A program made the position numbers and the translations under genes. A stretch of 64,000 nt of DNA from Chitinophagaceae bacterium. GTDB taxonomy: Bacteria > Bacteroidota > Bacteroidia > Chitinophagales > Chitinophagaceae. Numbering within the stretch: the stretch's first letter is position 1; every line of letters begins with the position of its first letter. The DNA is taken from assembly GCA_016703625.1 (NCBI GenBank), contig JADJBP010000004.1, forward strand, positions 124,001-188,000, written 5' to 3'. Below, piece by piece: positions 37,533 through 45,456 of this stretch. The notes beneath the pieces are model-generated. The model saw only the letters and a program-made list of their open reading frames with translations, was not told the DNA's origin and ran no database searches.

Positions 37533-38191
37533 GATAAATTTTATGGGGTGAACCAGTTAAATATTGTTGAAACCAGCTGGCTGCCAGTTCAGAAACCATG
37601 TCCATTTTTCCAGGTTCTTCAAATAAATGAGAAGCCCCTTCAACGACGGTCAATTTTTTTTCACAGGCGAGTTGCCGGTATGCATCCCAGGTTCATTTGC
37701 AGAACATCCGTATCCAGGCTGCCAACAATAAGCAGGACAGGCGCTTTAACATTAGGTAAATCATTCATGGCCAGATCAGGCCTTCCTCCCCTTGAAACAA
37801 CTGCCCCGATCTGTGACAGCCTGGCAGCAGCTTTTAATGCAGATGCCGCACCTGTACTGGCTCCAAAAAAGCCGATGCGGCAATCCTTTGTGGCCGGGAG
37901 TCTTTCCAGCCACTCAGCCGCACCGGTAAGTCTTTTGGTCAGCAGGTCAATATCAAACCGTTTATAATGATCCCTGTCTTCAGCAGCTGTCAGCAGGTCA
38001 AACAGCAGTGTTCCGAATTTTTTTTCCTGCAGGTACCTGGCCACCTTCCGGTTACGTTCACTAAACCTGCTGCTGCCGCTGCCATGCGAAAAAATAATGA
38101 TCGCCACAGCATCCTGCGGAATGGCCAGTTCTCCCTGTAGTGCAATTTCACCAGTATCTATGACCACTTCTTTATGAAAACGCATTTGCAT
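37510..38191 (-). CDS. Dienelactone hydrolase-like alpha/beta hydrolase (one frame break)
   Basis: Restored protein of about 226 residues. The nucleophile elbow is GFFGASTGAASAL (Ser near 111), preceded by the oxyanion-side IIIFSHGSGSSRFSERN; the acid is probably in LLIVGSLDTDVL and the His in VEGASHLFEEPG. One extra G near 37689-37691 shifts the frame; removing it restores NLDAYRQLACEKKLTVVEG and a stop at 37510. It is similar to hydrolases fused to or located beside PRTase domains. It overlaps the PPOX start by 23 nt. Confidence 0.83.
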
Positions 38192-38200
38192 TTTATTATT

Positions 38201-38725
38201 TTACCTGGGTAAAACAACCGGGGCCCTGGCATTTTTATTGATCTCATATTCTGCCAGTTGTGATAAACGGTCATCGATCTGTTTTTCATTGATCTCTGCT
38301 GCATGAAACAGGGTAGCCTGTTTTTCCATGTCGAGTGTATTGGCAAATGCAGCAGCCGTGCCATACATACTGATCTTAAAATGATTTATGGCCTGGATAC
38401 CCGCCAGCAGGCAGGCATCTTTGATCTCTGCATCTGTACAGTTACTGAGTTTTTCGTTCAGTTCTTCAATAAAAGCATGCATCACCCGGTTGCTCATGCT
38501 GATGGCATTGATCTTTTCTGCATCAAAAAAATCTTCCAGGTTTTGAATATGCTGTTGTACAAGATCACGGTACTTCTGCAACACGGTTTTGAGTTTCAGG
38601 GAACCGGCCATATTTATCCATTCGGCCAAACTTTTGGTTAACTGTGCTTCTGCACTTGTAAATTTACCGGCATCATAATCCAGCAGATCATGTAATGTGG
38701 TAACCCGTTGATTGATTATTGACAT
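38201..38725 (-). CDS. YciF/DUF892 ferritin-like protein
   Basis: 174 residues, a four-helix bundle. LHDLLDYDAGKFTSAEAQLTKSL marks the first helix, with the Tyr/Glu pattern of DUF892, and LLAGIQAINHFKISMYGTAAAFA the third, with an E/H set for a di-iron site partly visible (INHFKI). YciE/YciF proteins are induced by osmotic and oxidative stress; some bind iron or manganese. First gene of the minus-strand operon. A perfect TAGATTTG -7 element and a candidate operator sit immediately upstream. Confidence 0.85.
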   Translation of the reverse strand: MSIINQRVTTLHDLLDYDAGKFTSAEAQLTKSLAEWINMAGSLKLKTVLQKYRDLVQQHIQNLEDFFDAEKINAISMSNRVMHAFIEELNEKLSNCTDAEIKDACLLAGIQAINHFKISMYGTAAAFANTLDMEKQATLFHAAEINEKQIDDRLSQLAEYEINKNARAPVVLPR

Positions 38726-38745
38726 AATAGTTGATTTTATGGAAA

Positions 38746-38788
38746 CAAATCTACCGCTTCGGCATATGGATTATAATGACCATCATCA
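38746..38788 (-). promoter_or_regulatory. Candidate operator with perfect -7 element ahead of the YciF operon
   Basis: On the minus strand TGAT-GATG-GTCA (38788-38777) is followed exactly 35 nt on by TAGATTTG (38753-38746), a perfect TAnnTTTG. The gene starts at 38725. This is the cleanest example of the operator/-7 geometry. Confidence 0.6.
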
Positions 38789-38844
38789 AGGCAAACCTTG
38801 ATATTGCTCATGGGCATTTGCGTGTTTTCGGGGTTGCAGATAAG

Positions 38845-38887
38845 TGATGAAGATCATTACAATGGTTGATATCCGGCATTTTATCTG
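38845..38887 (+). promoter_or_regulatory. Candidate operator ahead of the erythromycin-esterase operon
   Basis: TGAT-GAAG-ATCA (38845-38856) is followed at the 35-nt offset by TTTATCTG (38880-38887), a partial TAnnTTTG. The ATG is at 38938. Together with 38777-38788 it gives each arm of the divergent region its own site. Confidence 0.45.
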
Positions 38888-38937
38888 GGCCCGAAAAATA
38901 TTTGTTTTGTAAGTGGTTTGGAATAAATAATAAGATC

Positions 38938-40275
38938 ATGAGACGATATTTCACAAAACAGGTTTTGCCGGGAGAACGGGAATTGGTGAGCAGTATTAAA
39001 CAATGGTCGTATCCCCTGCAAACTAAAAAAGACCTGCAGCCCCTGATGGACAGGATCGGGAATGCGCGGATCGTGATGCTGGGTGAAGCATCCCATGGTA
39101 CCCATGAATATTATACCTGGAGAACACAGATCACGAAACGGCTTATTGAAGAAAAGGGTTTTAATTTTATTGCTGTGGAAGGCGACTGGCCTGATTGTTA
39201 CCGGTTGAACCGGTTTATAAAAAATTATGATAATGACAGTCTTAACGCAGCCAGTGTGCTGCATGCCTTTAACCGCTGGCCTACGTGGATGTGGGCCAAT
39301 TGGGAGATCATGGCGCTTGCAGGATGGTTACGGCAACACAATGCTGCATTGCCGGTTTATAAAAAAGCCGGTTTCTACGGACTGGATGTATACAGTCTCT
39401 GGGAAAGTATGCAGAGCATTATGCAGTATCTTGAAAAAACTGACCCGGCTGCCTTACAGGTTGCCGAAGAAGCTTTTCATTGTTTTGAACCATATCAGCA
39501 GGATGAGGGAACTTCATATGCGAGGGCATCGCAGTTTGTTCCTGAATTATGTGAAAATGAAGCCGTTCGTTTATTGAAAGAGATCAGGCAAAAACTGCCT
39601 ACGTACAATACAGATCATGAAAATGTTTTCAGTGCGGAACAAAATGCAATGATCACTGTTAATGCTGAAAAATATTACCGTGCCATGATCAAAGGCGGGC
39701 CACACAGCTGGAATATAAGGGACAGGCATATGGCCGATACGCTGGAACGGTTATTAACATTTCACGGAAAAAATTCAAAAGTAATAGTTTGGGCACACAA
39801 TACACATATCGGGGATGCCAGGGCAACCGATATGGTGGATGATGGAATGTTCAATATTGGCGAACTGGCCAGGATGCAGCACCATGAAGAAGGTGTGGTA
39901 CTGGTTGGATTTGGTTCGTACAGGGGAACGGTGATGGCCGGGAAAAACTGGGGTGCCCGGATGCAATCCATGCGTGTACCCGAAGCCGTTAAGGGAAGTT
40001 GGGAGTATTTACTGCACCGGGCAGATCCCGAAAATAAATTAATGCTGATGGATGATTTTTCGGGCAATGATATGTTCATGGAAAATCACATCGGCCACCG
40101 TGCCATTGGCGTAGTGTACAACCCGCAGTATGAACAGTACGGTAATTATGTACCCACCATTTTGCCCCTGCGTTATGATGCATTTATTTACCTGGATGAA
40201 ACTAAGTCAGTATATCCTTTGCATATAGAACCCGATGGAAAGCAGATGCCGGAGACATACCCGTTTGGAGTGTAA
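38938..40275 (+). CDS. Erythromycin esterase family protein
   Basis: 445 residues from ATG 38938 (MRRYFTKQVLPGERELV). The family motifs are MLGEASHGTHEYYTWR near residue 45 (with the catalytic His), FIAVEGDWPDCYRLN, and IVWAHNTHIGDARATDM. PF05139 members include Ere macrolide esterases, but most chromosomal members have no tested role, so resistance should not be assumed. It is divergent from the YciF/hydrolase/PPOX/PRTase operon, and the PRTase plus erythromycin-esterase pairing mirrors the fused mycobacterial Rv2030c. Intact frame. Confidence 0.9.
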   Translation: MRRYFTKQVLPGERELVSSIKQWSYPLQTKKDLQPLMDRIGNARIVMLGEASHGTHEYYTWRTQITKRLIEEKGFNFIAVEGDWPDCYRLNRFIKNYDNDSLNAASVLHAFNRWPTWMWANWEIMALAGWLRQHNAALPVYKKAGFYGLDVYSLWESMQSIMQYLEKTDPAALQVAEEAFHCFEPYQQDEGTSYARASQFVPELCENEAVRLLKEIRQKLPTYNTDHENVFSAEQNAMITVNAEKYYRAMIKGGPHSWNIRDRHMADTLERLLTFHGKNSKVIVWAHNTHIGDARATDMVDDGMFNIGELARMQHHEEGVVLVGFGSYRGTVMAGKNWGARMQSMRVPEAVKGSWEYLLHRADPENKLMLMDDFSGNDMFMENHIGHRAIGVVYNPQYEQYGNYVPTILPLRYDAFIYLDETKSVYPLHIEPDGKQMPETYPFGV

Positions 40276-40304
40276 AAATATTTTTAAAAATAAAACTGCA
40301 ATTA

Positions 40305-40493
40305 ATGTCAACAAAAAAACAACCGGGCAAACCAATAGAAATGCCAATACCGGAAAAGCACCCGGAAATGGAACCTCCTTCTGATCCTGAAGACCCTGTT
40401 ATCCCGTTAGAGGATCCCGAGATCATTCCGGATGAAGATCCTTTTGAAACACCTCCGCCTTTTGAAATGCCACCACCGGCCGAAGGGCCTTAA
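40305..40493 (+). CDS. Pro/Glu-rich disordered small protein
   Basis: 62 residues, about one quarter proline and one quarter Asp/Glu, ending PFETPPPFEMPPPAEGP; the start MSTKKQPGKPIEMPIPEKHP is basic. It has no predicted structure or membrane segment. It sits 29 nt after the esterase gene and 11 nt before the YbhB-like gene on the same strand, so it is probably translated. No family is recognised; similar short Pro-rich ORFs are seen in Bacteroidota stress clusters. Confidence 0.65.
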   Translation: MSTKKQPGKPIEMPIPEKHPEMEPPSDPEDPVIPLEDPEIIPDEDPFETPPPFEMPPPAEGP

Positions 40494-40504
40494 ATAATAG
40501 TAAA

Positions 40505-40993
40505 ATGAAAAACCTGATGTTGAATACCGAAGCAACCCGGGCAGTTGATTACAGGCAGTTAAAGATCAGCAGTACTGCATTTCAACACGAAGGCATGATC
40601 CCGGTTCAATATACCTGTGATGGGAAAAATATAAATCCACCGCTGGATATTGAACATATACCGGAAGCAGCCAAATGCCTGGCATTGATCGTTGATGACC
40701 CGGATGCGCCGGCCGGAGACTGGGTTCACTGGGTGGTATGGAACATACCCGTAACGCACCATATCCTGGAAAATGAAGTACATGGTGTTGAAGGCATGAA
40801 TGATTTTAAACAACAGCATTACGGTGGGCCCTGTCCGCCTTCAGGAACGCACCGTTATTTTTTTAAAGTATATGCCCTTGGTGCATTACTCGACCTTCAG
40901 GCTAATACCACTAAGCAGCAATTGGAAATAGCAATGAGTGAACATGTAATTGGCTTTGGAGAATTGGTTGGATTGTATGCGCGGAAAAAATAA
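40505..40993 (+). CDS. YbhB/YbcL family Raf-kinase-inhibitor-like protein
   Basis: 162 residues with the PEBP pattern: IPVQYTCDGKNINPPLDI, ALIVDDPDAPAGDWVHWVVW (the D-x-D-x-P anion-site motif), and the later GGPCPPSGTHRYFFKVYAL. The bacterial function is unknown; the fold binds phosphate- or phosphoamine-like ligands. It has no signal peptide. Third gene in the erythromycin-esterase operon. Confidence 0.92.
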   Translation: MKNLMLNTEATRAVDYRQLKISSTAFQHEGMIPVQYTCDGKNINPPLDIEHIPEAAKCLALIVDDPDAPAGDWVHWVVWNIPVTHHILENEVHGVEGMNDFKQQHYGGPCPPSGTHRYFFKVYALGALLDLQANTTKQQLEIAMSEHVIGFGELVGLYARKK

Positions 40994-41004
40994 AAGTTAT
41001 AAAA

Positions 41005-41390
41005 ATGAAAACGTTATTATTTATTCTGGTTGCTTTTGTTGCACTCACCAGTCTTATTTCGGGGTTGATCATGATGAGCGATCCGGAAGGTGTGATCCTG
41101 AACATGTCGGTCAGCCTGCTCGAGGGAACTCCTTTCGGGATTTTTTGATACCAGGAATTATACTGGCCACTGTTGTTGGCGGAGTTAATCTGCTGGCTGT
41201 TGCATATAACCTGAACAGGCACCGGAGCAGATATAACTGGGCACTGGCAGGCGGGCTGTTGATCACAGGATGGATCGTTGTGCAGATGCTGCTGATACAG
41301 ATGGCAAACTGGCTGCATTTTTTATACCTTGGTATCGGTGTTCTTATCATATTAACTGCATACCAGTTAAAAGGGAAATGGGCAGTTTAA
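41005..41390 (+). CDS. Small four-helix membrane protein (one frame break)
   Basis: About 128 residues restored. ATG 41005 starts MKTLLFILVAFVALTSLISG; the second half continues in another frame as LIPGIILATVVGGVNLLAVA and ALAGGLLITGWIVVQMLLIQ. One G missing from the run near 41134-41137 (giving GTPFGDFLIPG when restored) joins them. Four hydrophobic segments; no motif. It ends the same-strand run that starts with the erythromycin esterase. Confidence 0.7.
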
Positions 41391-41572
41391 TGAATTGTAA
41401 ACATGAATAAATACAGTGATTAAAAAAATATTTTCGCCTTTGGTTTAACCGGTTGCATCAATAGAATATCGGCCACGTGCAGATCGGATTTTGAATGAAG
41501 CTGGTCATCAGCAAACCGGGTTATGAAAATTATTAATTGCAGGAACCGCCATTAATTTTAAAAAAAATTACG

Positions 41573-41725
41573 ATGGTCAGCAGGATAAAATTGCGTAAAA
41601 CCGCATACTGGTTTACTTGTATAATGGTTATGATATTGCTGGGAATATACGGCCAAGATATCATGGTGTGGATTTTTACAAAATTGTATGGTTTTTTTAT
41701 TCAGCACAACCCGGTCATAAAATAA
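41573..41725 (+). CDS. Possible 50-residue membrane peptide
   Basis: ATG 41573 opens MVSRIKLRKTAYWFTCIMVM, then a hydrophobic segment (WFTCIMVMILLGIYG) and a second (IMVWIFTKLYGFFI) before TAA. A basic N-terminus and two hydrophobic stretches suggest insertion in the membrane. The stop abuts the terminator at 41725. It could also be chance; support is length, composition and position only. Confidence 0.35.
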   Translation: MVSRIKLRKTAYWFTCIMVMILLGIYGQDIMVWIFTKLYGFFIQHNPVIK

Positions 41726-41759
41726 AAGAGGGGCTGTCATGTACTGACAGCCCCTCTTT
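41725..41759. terminator. Bidirectional terminator between convergent genes
   Basis: AAAGAGGGGCTGTCA and TGACAGCCCCTCTTT form a perfect 15-bp stem around a 5-nt loop, ending in T-runs in both directions. It separates the plus-strand genes from the TonB receptor gene ending at 41776. Confidence 0.9.
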
Positions 41760-41775
41760 ATGTAAAAACGTTACA

Positions 41776-44700
41776 TTAAAATATCAAACGTAAACCCAGT
41801 TGCAATTGCCAGGTACTTGCTGTAGAAATACCTTTAACAAATGTCCTGTCTACTAAAATGGGTGTAGTGGTTCCGGTTGGTGTATAAGTAGCCAACTGGT
41901 ACCTTACTTCCCCGGTAGTTGCATTTTTAGTTGCCCTCAATGGGTTTCCAACTACAAAGAAATCACGTAAACCCCAGTCTTTATTGACTAAGTTCAGGAA
42001 GTTGGTACAATCAGCACTGAACTGCAGGGTTGCCCTGCGTGATCCGATATTGGTAAAGATGTCCTGTAAAAACCTTACATCCAGCCTGTGGTAAAAAGGA
42101 ATTACAGCTCCGTTCCTTTCGGCTACAGTTCCTTTTGCTCTTTTCAGGTATTTATCCTGTTCGATAAAGGCAAAGAATGCATCCTTTTGCTGTTGCGCAG
42201 TATAGGTAACTGCAGTTGCGCCGGAACCAACTGTTAATGGAACAAAGGTGATCTCCGAAGGATCTTTCGGAATGTACATCAGGTCAGAACTGTTTCCATC
42301 ATAATTGATATCTGCACTATTGGAGAAACCACTTGGAGCTGTTCCGCCAGCGGCGCCATAAATATAACTGAAGCGGCCTTGTTGTGCACCTTCATAAAAA
42401 AGAGATATCGTGGTACCCAGGTGTTTCAGGAATTCTTTACGGTATGAAAAGGTTCCCAGTATACGGTGTGGCGTAGCAAAAGATGAATAAGATAACTCTT
42501 TGGTATTTTGAGTTCCGGAAGTGTTGTTAAAACCCCAGGTAGATGAAGCTGTAGAACCCGGGTTGGCAGTTACATCCATGGCAGCGCTGAAAGTATAGGC
42601 CAACGAAGCATAAAATCCTTTTGTAAATGCTTTTGAAACCTGGGCAGTGAATGAGAAAGAACCACCTGCATTATTGTTTTCCAATACGATCGCATTGGCA
42701 TATGCACTGTACAACCTGCGGGTTGCACTTGAGTTATTAATAAAACTCGGTCTTGTTGAACCACCCAGGTTTACAGTCCCTGTTTGTGTTGCTTGATTTG
42801 CATTGCGCATAACTGTTGCATTCAGGTCCTTGGAATAAATGGCATCCATGGTGAGGGTCCAGTTATTGGCAAAGCGCTTATCAAATCCCAGGTTGGTTCT
42901 CCAAACCTGCGGGAATTTGTATTTTTTATCAATTAAAACAAAACCGGCCGAATTGGGGGCAGGTGCGCTTACAGTAAACAGCGACTGGTAAGCAGCAGGG
43001 TTAGGATTAAAAGTGATCTGGGCCAATTGTGCGGCATTTGCCACAACACTAACCTGGTACATACCACTGTTTGTAGGCATATTCGTTAGATATACAAAGG
43101 GTATTCTTCCGGTAAATACACCGGTACCGGCACGGATGATCATACTCTTATCGCCGTTCATATCCCAGCGTACATTGATCCTTGGTGAATAATAGAATCT
43201 TGCTTTAGGCCACATGCCGGTTGAATAATTGGTAGGATTGCCATACCTGTCGGGGAATGTTAAAGCTGTAATGGCTGGGTTTTCCAAAGGTTGCGTTGGG
43301 TAAATTGGTTTATCCACGCGTAAACCCAAAATCAATTTTAACCTGGCATTGATATTGAACTCATCCTGTATATACAAACCTAACTGGCCTATTTTCATTT
43401 CTGCGGAATACACTTTTTCCTTGCCTGCAATTCTTGAGAATGTATAGGTATATCCAATCGGGTTAGTACCAGGGGTCATAAATTCCTGTAGTGATCCAAA
43501 AGCATAATAACTCTGAGATCCAGGCATGAACATATTACCTACATACTGGTATTCATAAGTACCTCCAATTGTATAGATATGTTTGCCCCTGTAATAATTG
43601 AAATTATTGGTGATATTGTAAACGTCATTTTTTACATCGTTATTATTAGAAAAATTTTCCATGCCGGCACTCATGTAATTTTGCTTGGCACCACCGGCAT
43701 AGGTAGCGGCCACACCGCTTTTGGTAGGGTCGCCCATAATGTCAATGAAAGGAAAAACACCCCCTGGTGTAGAACGGGTTGTGCGGATCTTGGTACCGGT
43801 AGCGATCAACTGGTTGGAAAATTTACCATTCCAGTTACTGTTTAATTCAATGGCTGCTGATCTAACCACATCCCTGAAACTATATTGTGAATTTTCAAAA
43901 GACATGGCATTGTTTCCAAAACGGGGATTGGTTGTCCAGGTATTTGGACCGCCACTCTGGCCTCCGTTTGGTACACTGTTCGACATCAGCCTGTCATCAT
44001 CTCCCACCATTTCACTGTACTTAAGTGTAAGTTTATGCGTGGTGTTAATATTCCAGTCGATACGGGCCAGTATTTTATAGTTACTGATATTGGCATTGGG
44101 TAAACCATCTGCACTGCCTGTTGAATAACCATATTGGCTTGCCAGGTAATTCGAGAATTTATTTAAAGAATCAATATGTACCTGCGAAACGTTTCCGCCA
44201 CCTGAACCGCCGGTTGGCCTGAAAGAAGTTAAAGGCGGAGCTACTCTTTTTTCCTTTTCAGCATTCACAAAGAAAAACAGTTTGTTTTTAATGATGGGTC
44301 CACCAACACTGGCACCATAAACGGTACTTTTTGAATCAGGCTGGGTAGGTAATTTACTTCCGCCAACTCTTGTCCCGATAAAGCTCTGGTCCCTGTAAAA
44401 ACCATAAATGGTTCCTTTGAACTGGTTAGTACCACTCTTGGTTACAGAAGCAATATTGGCTCCTGTAAAATTAGATTGCCTTACATCGGCAGGAGCAATA
44501 TTCACACTCACTTCCTCAATCGCATCTAAAGATATTGGCTGGCTGTTACCACCCGGTAAAGGGTCGGTACTTAATCCAAAGTTATTGTTGAGGTTTGCAC
44601 CATCAACGGTAAAATTATTATACCTGCCATCCCTTCCTGCTATTGCATTTCCGTTGGCCTGTGGTGTAAGGCGGGTAAAATCAGTGATATTCCGGCTGAT

Positions 44701-45144
44701 GGAGGGTAAAGTGGCGATCTGACGCTGGCCAACATTGGTAGAAGCACCGGTTTTAATATTGGATGCTGCTTTGCCCCCGGAAACTACAACCTCGGTAAGT
44801 GTTTGTTCAACAGGCTGCATAACCAGGTTCACGTTATAGTCATCTCCCAGGGTAAGTATCAAACCTTCTATATCCTGGGTTTTAAGTCCTACGAACTGGG
44901 CATTAAAAGTATACGGACCGCCCGGGCGTAATCCCGGTAGTGTAAATGTTCCGCTCTTTGTACTGATCGTTGTGTATTTGGTACCTGTGGGTACATGTAT
45001 GGCTGTTATTGTTGCACCTGCCAGGGATTCTCCGTTGGATTGCTTTATAGTTCCGGAAATACTGCTGGTTGTAACCTGGGCAGAAATGGCAAATGGTAAA
45101 ATTAACAGTAACGTTAGTAAACGTACAATTTTTTTCATTCTCAT
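41776..45144 (-). CDS. Oar-like TonB-dependent outer membrane receptor
   Basis: 1122 residues. Signal peptide (IVRLLTLLLILPFAISAQ), a carboxypeptidase-regulatory-like beta sandwich at about 26-110 (SISGTIKQSNGESLAGATIT), a plug domain starting TEVVVSGGKA with NITDFTRLTPQ and FTVDGANLNNNFGLS, then a long 22-strand-type barrel ending with an aromatic-terminal LQLGLRLIF. This layout matches Oar-type TonB-dependent transporters rather than SusC, and no SusD follows. The substrate is not deducible. Start 45144 or the internal ATG two codons later. Frame intact across 3.4 kb. Confidence 0.92.
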   Translation of the reverse strand: MRMKKIVRLLTLLLILPFAISAQVTTSSISGTIKQSNGESLAGATITAIHVPTGTKYTTISTKSGTFTLPGLRPGGPYTFNAQFVGLKTQDIEGLILTLGDDYNVNLVMQPVEQTLTEVVVSGGKAASNIKTGASTNVGQRQIATLPSISRNITDFTRLTPQANGNAIAGRDGRYNNFTVDGANLNNNFGLSTDPLPGGNSQPISLDAIEEVSVNIAPADVRQSNFTGANIASVTKSGTNQFKGTIYGFYRDQSFIGTRVGGSKLPTQPDSKSTVYGASVGGPIIKNKLFFFVNAEKEKRVAPPLTSFRPTGGSGGGNVSQVHIDSLNKFSNYLASQYGYSTGSADGLPNANISNYKILARIDWNINTTHKLTLKYSEMVGDDDRLMSNSVPNGGQSGGPNTWTTNPRFGNNAMSFENSQYSFRDVVRSAAIELNSNWNGKFSNQLIATGTKIRTTRSTPGGVFPFIDIMGDPTKSGVAATYAGGAKQNYMSAGMENFSNNNDVKNDVYNITNNFNYYRGKHIYTIGGTYEYQYVGNMFMPGSQSYYAFGSLQEFMTPGTNPIGYTYTFSRIAGKEKVYSAEMKIGQLGLYIQDEFNINARLKLILGLRVDKPIYPTQPLENPAITALTFPDRYGNPTNYSTGMWPKARFYYSPRINVRWDMNGDKSMIIRAGTGVFTGRIPFVYLTNMPTNSGMYQVSVVANAAQLAQITFNPNPAAYQSLFTVSAPAPNSAGFVLIDKKYKFPQVWRTNLGFDKRFANNWTLTMDAIYSKDLNATVMRNANQATQTGTVNLGGSTRPSFINNSSATRRLYSAYANAIVLENNNAGGSFSFTAQVSKAFTKGFYASLAYTFSAAMDVTANPGSTASSTWGFNNTSGTQNTKELSYSSFATPHRILGTFSYRKEFLKHLGTTISLFYEGAQQGRFSYIYGAAGGTAPSGFSNSADINYDGNSSDLMYIPKDPSEITFVPLTVGSGATAVTYTAQQQKDAFFAFIEQDKYLKRAKGTVAERNGAVIPFYHRLDVRFLQDIFTNIGSRRATLQFSADCTNFLNLVNKDWGLRDFFVVGNPLRATKNATTGEVRYQLATYTPTGTTTPILVDRTFVKGISTASTWQLQLGLRLIF

Positions 45145-45163
45145 AATAGTTTGTTTTACGATG

Positions 45164-45196
45164 GCAAAGAAACTAAATAAAAGCCGAAATCAGCCA
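45164..45196 (-). promoter_or_regulatory. Possible promoter of the TonB receptor
   Basis: On the minus strand TTGG (45196-45193) and TTTCTTTG (45171-45164) have spacing within the 17-23 nt range of Bacteroidota -33/-7 elements; the -7 box differs from TAnnTTTG at one base. The rest of the 312-bp divergent gap (45145-45456) is AT-rich and shows no island-type operator. Confidence 0.35.
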
Positions 45197-45431
45197 ACTT
45201 TTATTAACAAAATATCAGGCTACAGAAACTTAATTTTAGCTACATCCAATGGTAATGATTGATTAACCAAAATATAACATGGATTTGCATTTGATGCATT
45301 TACGGGATAACCGTAAAATGCGATTAATATTTAATGCAATTACCGGCCGGCAGGCAAACTGTTTTTTTGATCAAAACGAAACCTTCCCTAACAATTTACC
45401 AAAACCGAAATGGCCTTCATTAAATTCCGGT

Positions 45432-45439
45432 TAACTTTG
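45432..45439 (+). promoter_or_regulatory. -7 promoter element of ribBA
   Basis: TAACTTTG is a perfect TAnnTTTG box 17 nt before ATG 45457. No FMN riboswitch structure is visible in the short leader. Confidence 0.55.
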
Positions 45440-45456
45440 CACTTTAAATAAAAATT

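Noticed and set aside
38938..40275. Macrolide resistance gene
   Set aside because: Family membership alone does not show macrolide esterase activity; the context is a stress island, not a resistance element.
44408..44722. Several plus-strand frames inside the TonB receptor gene
   Set aside because: Antisense shadows of a 1122-codon intact frame with full receptor architecture.
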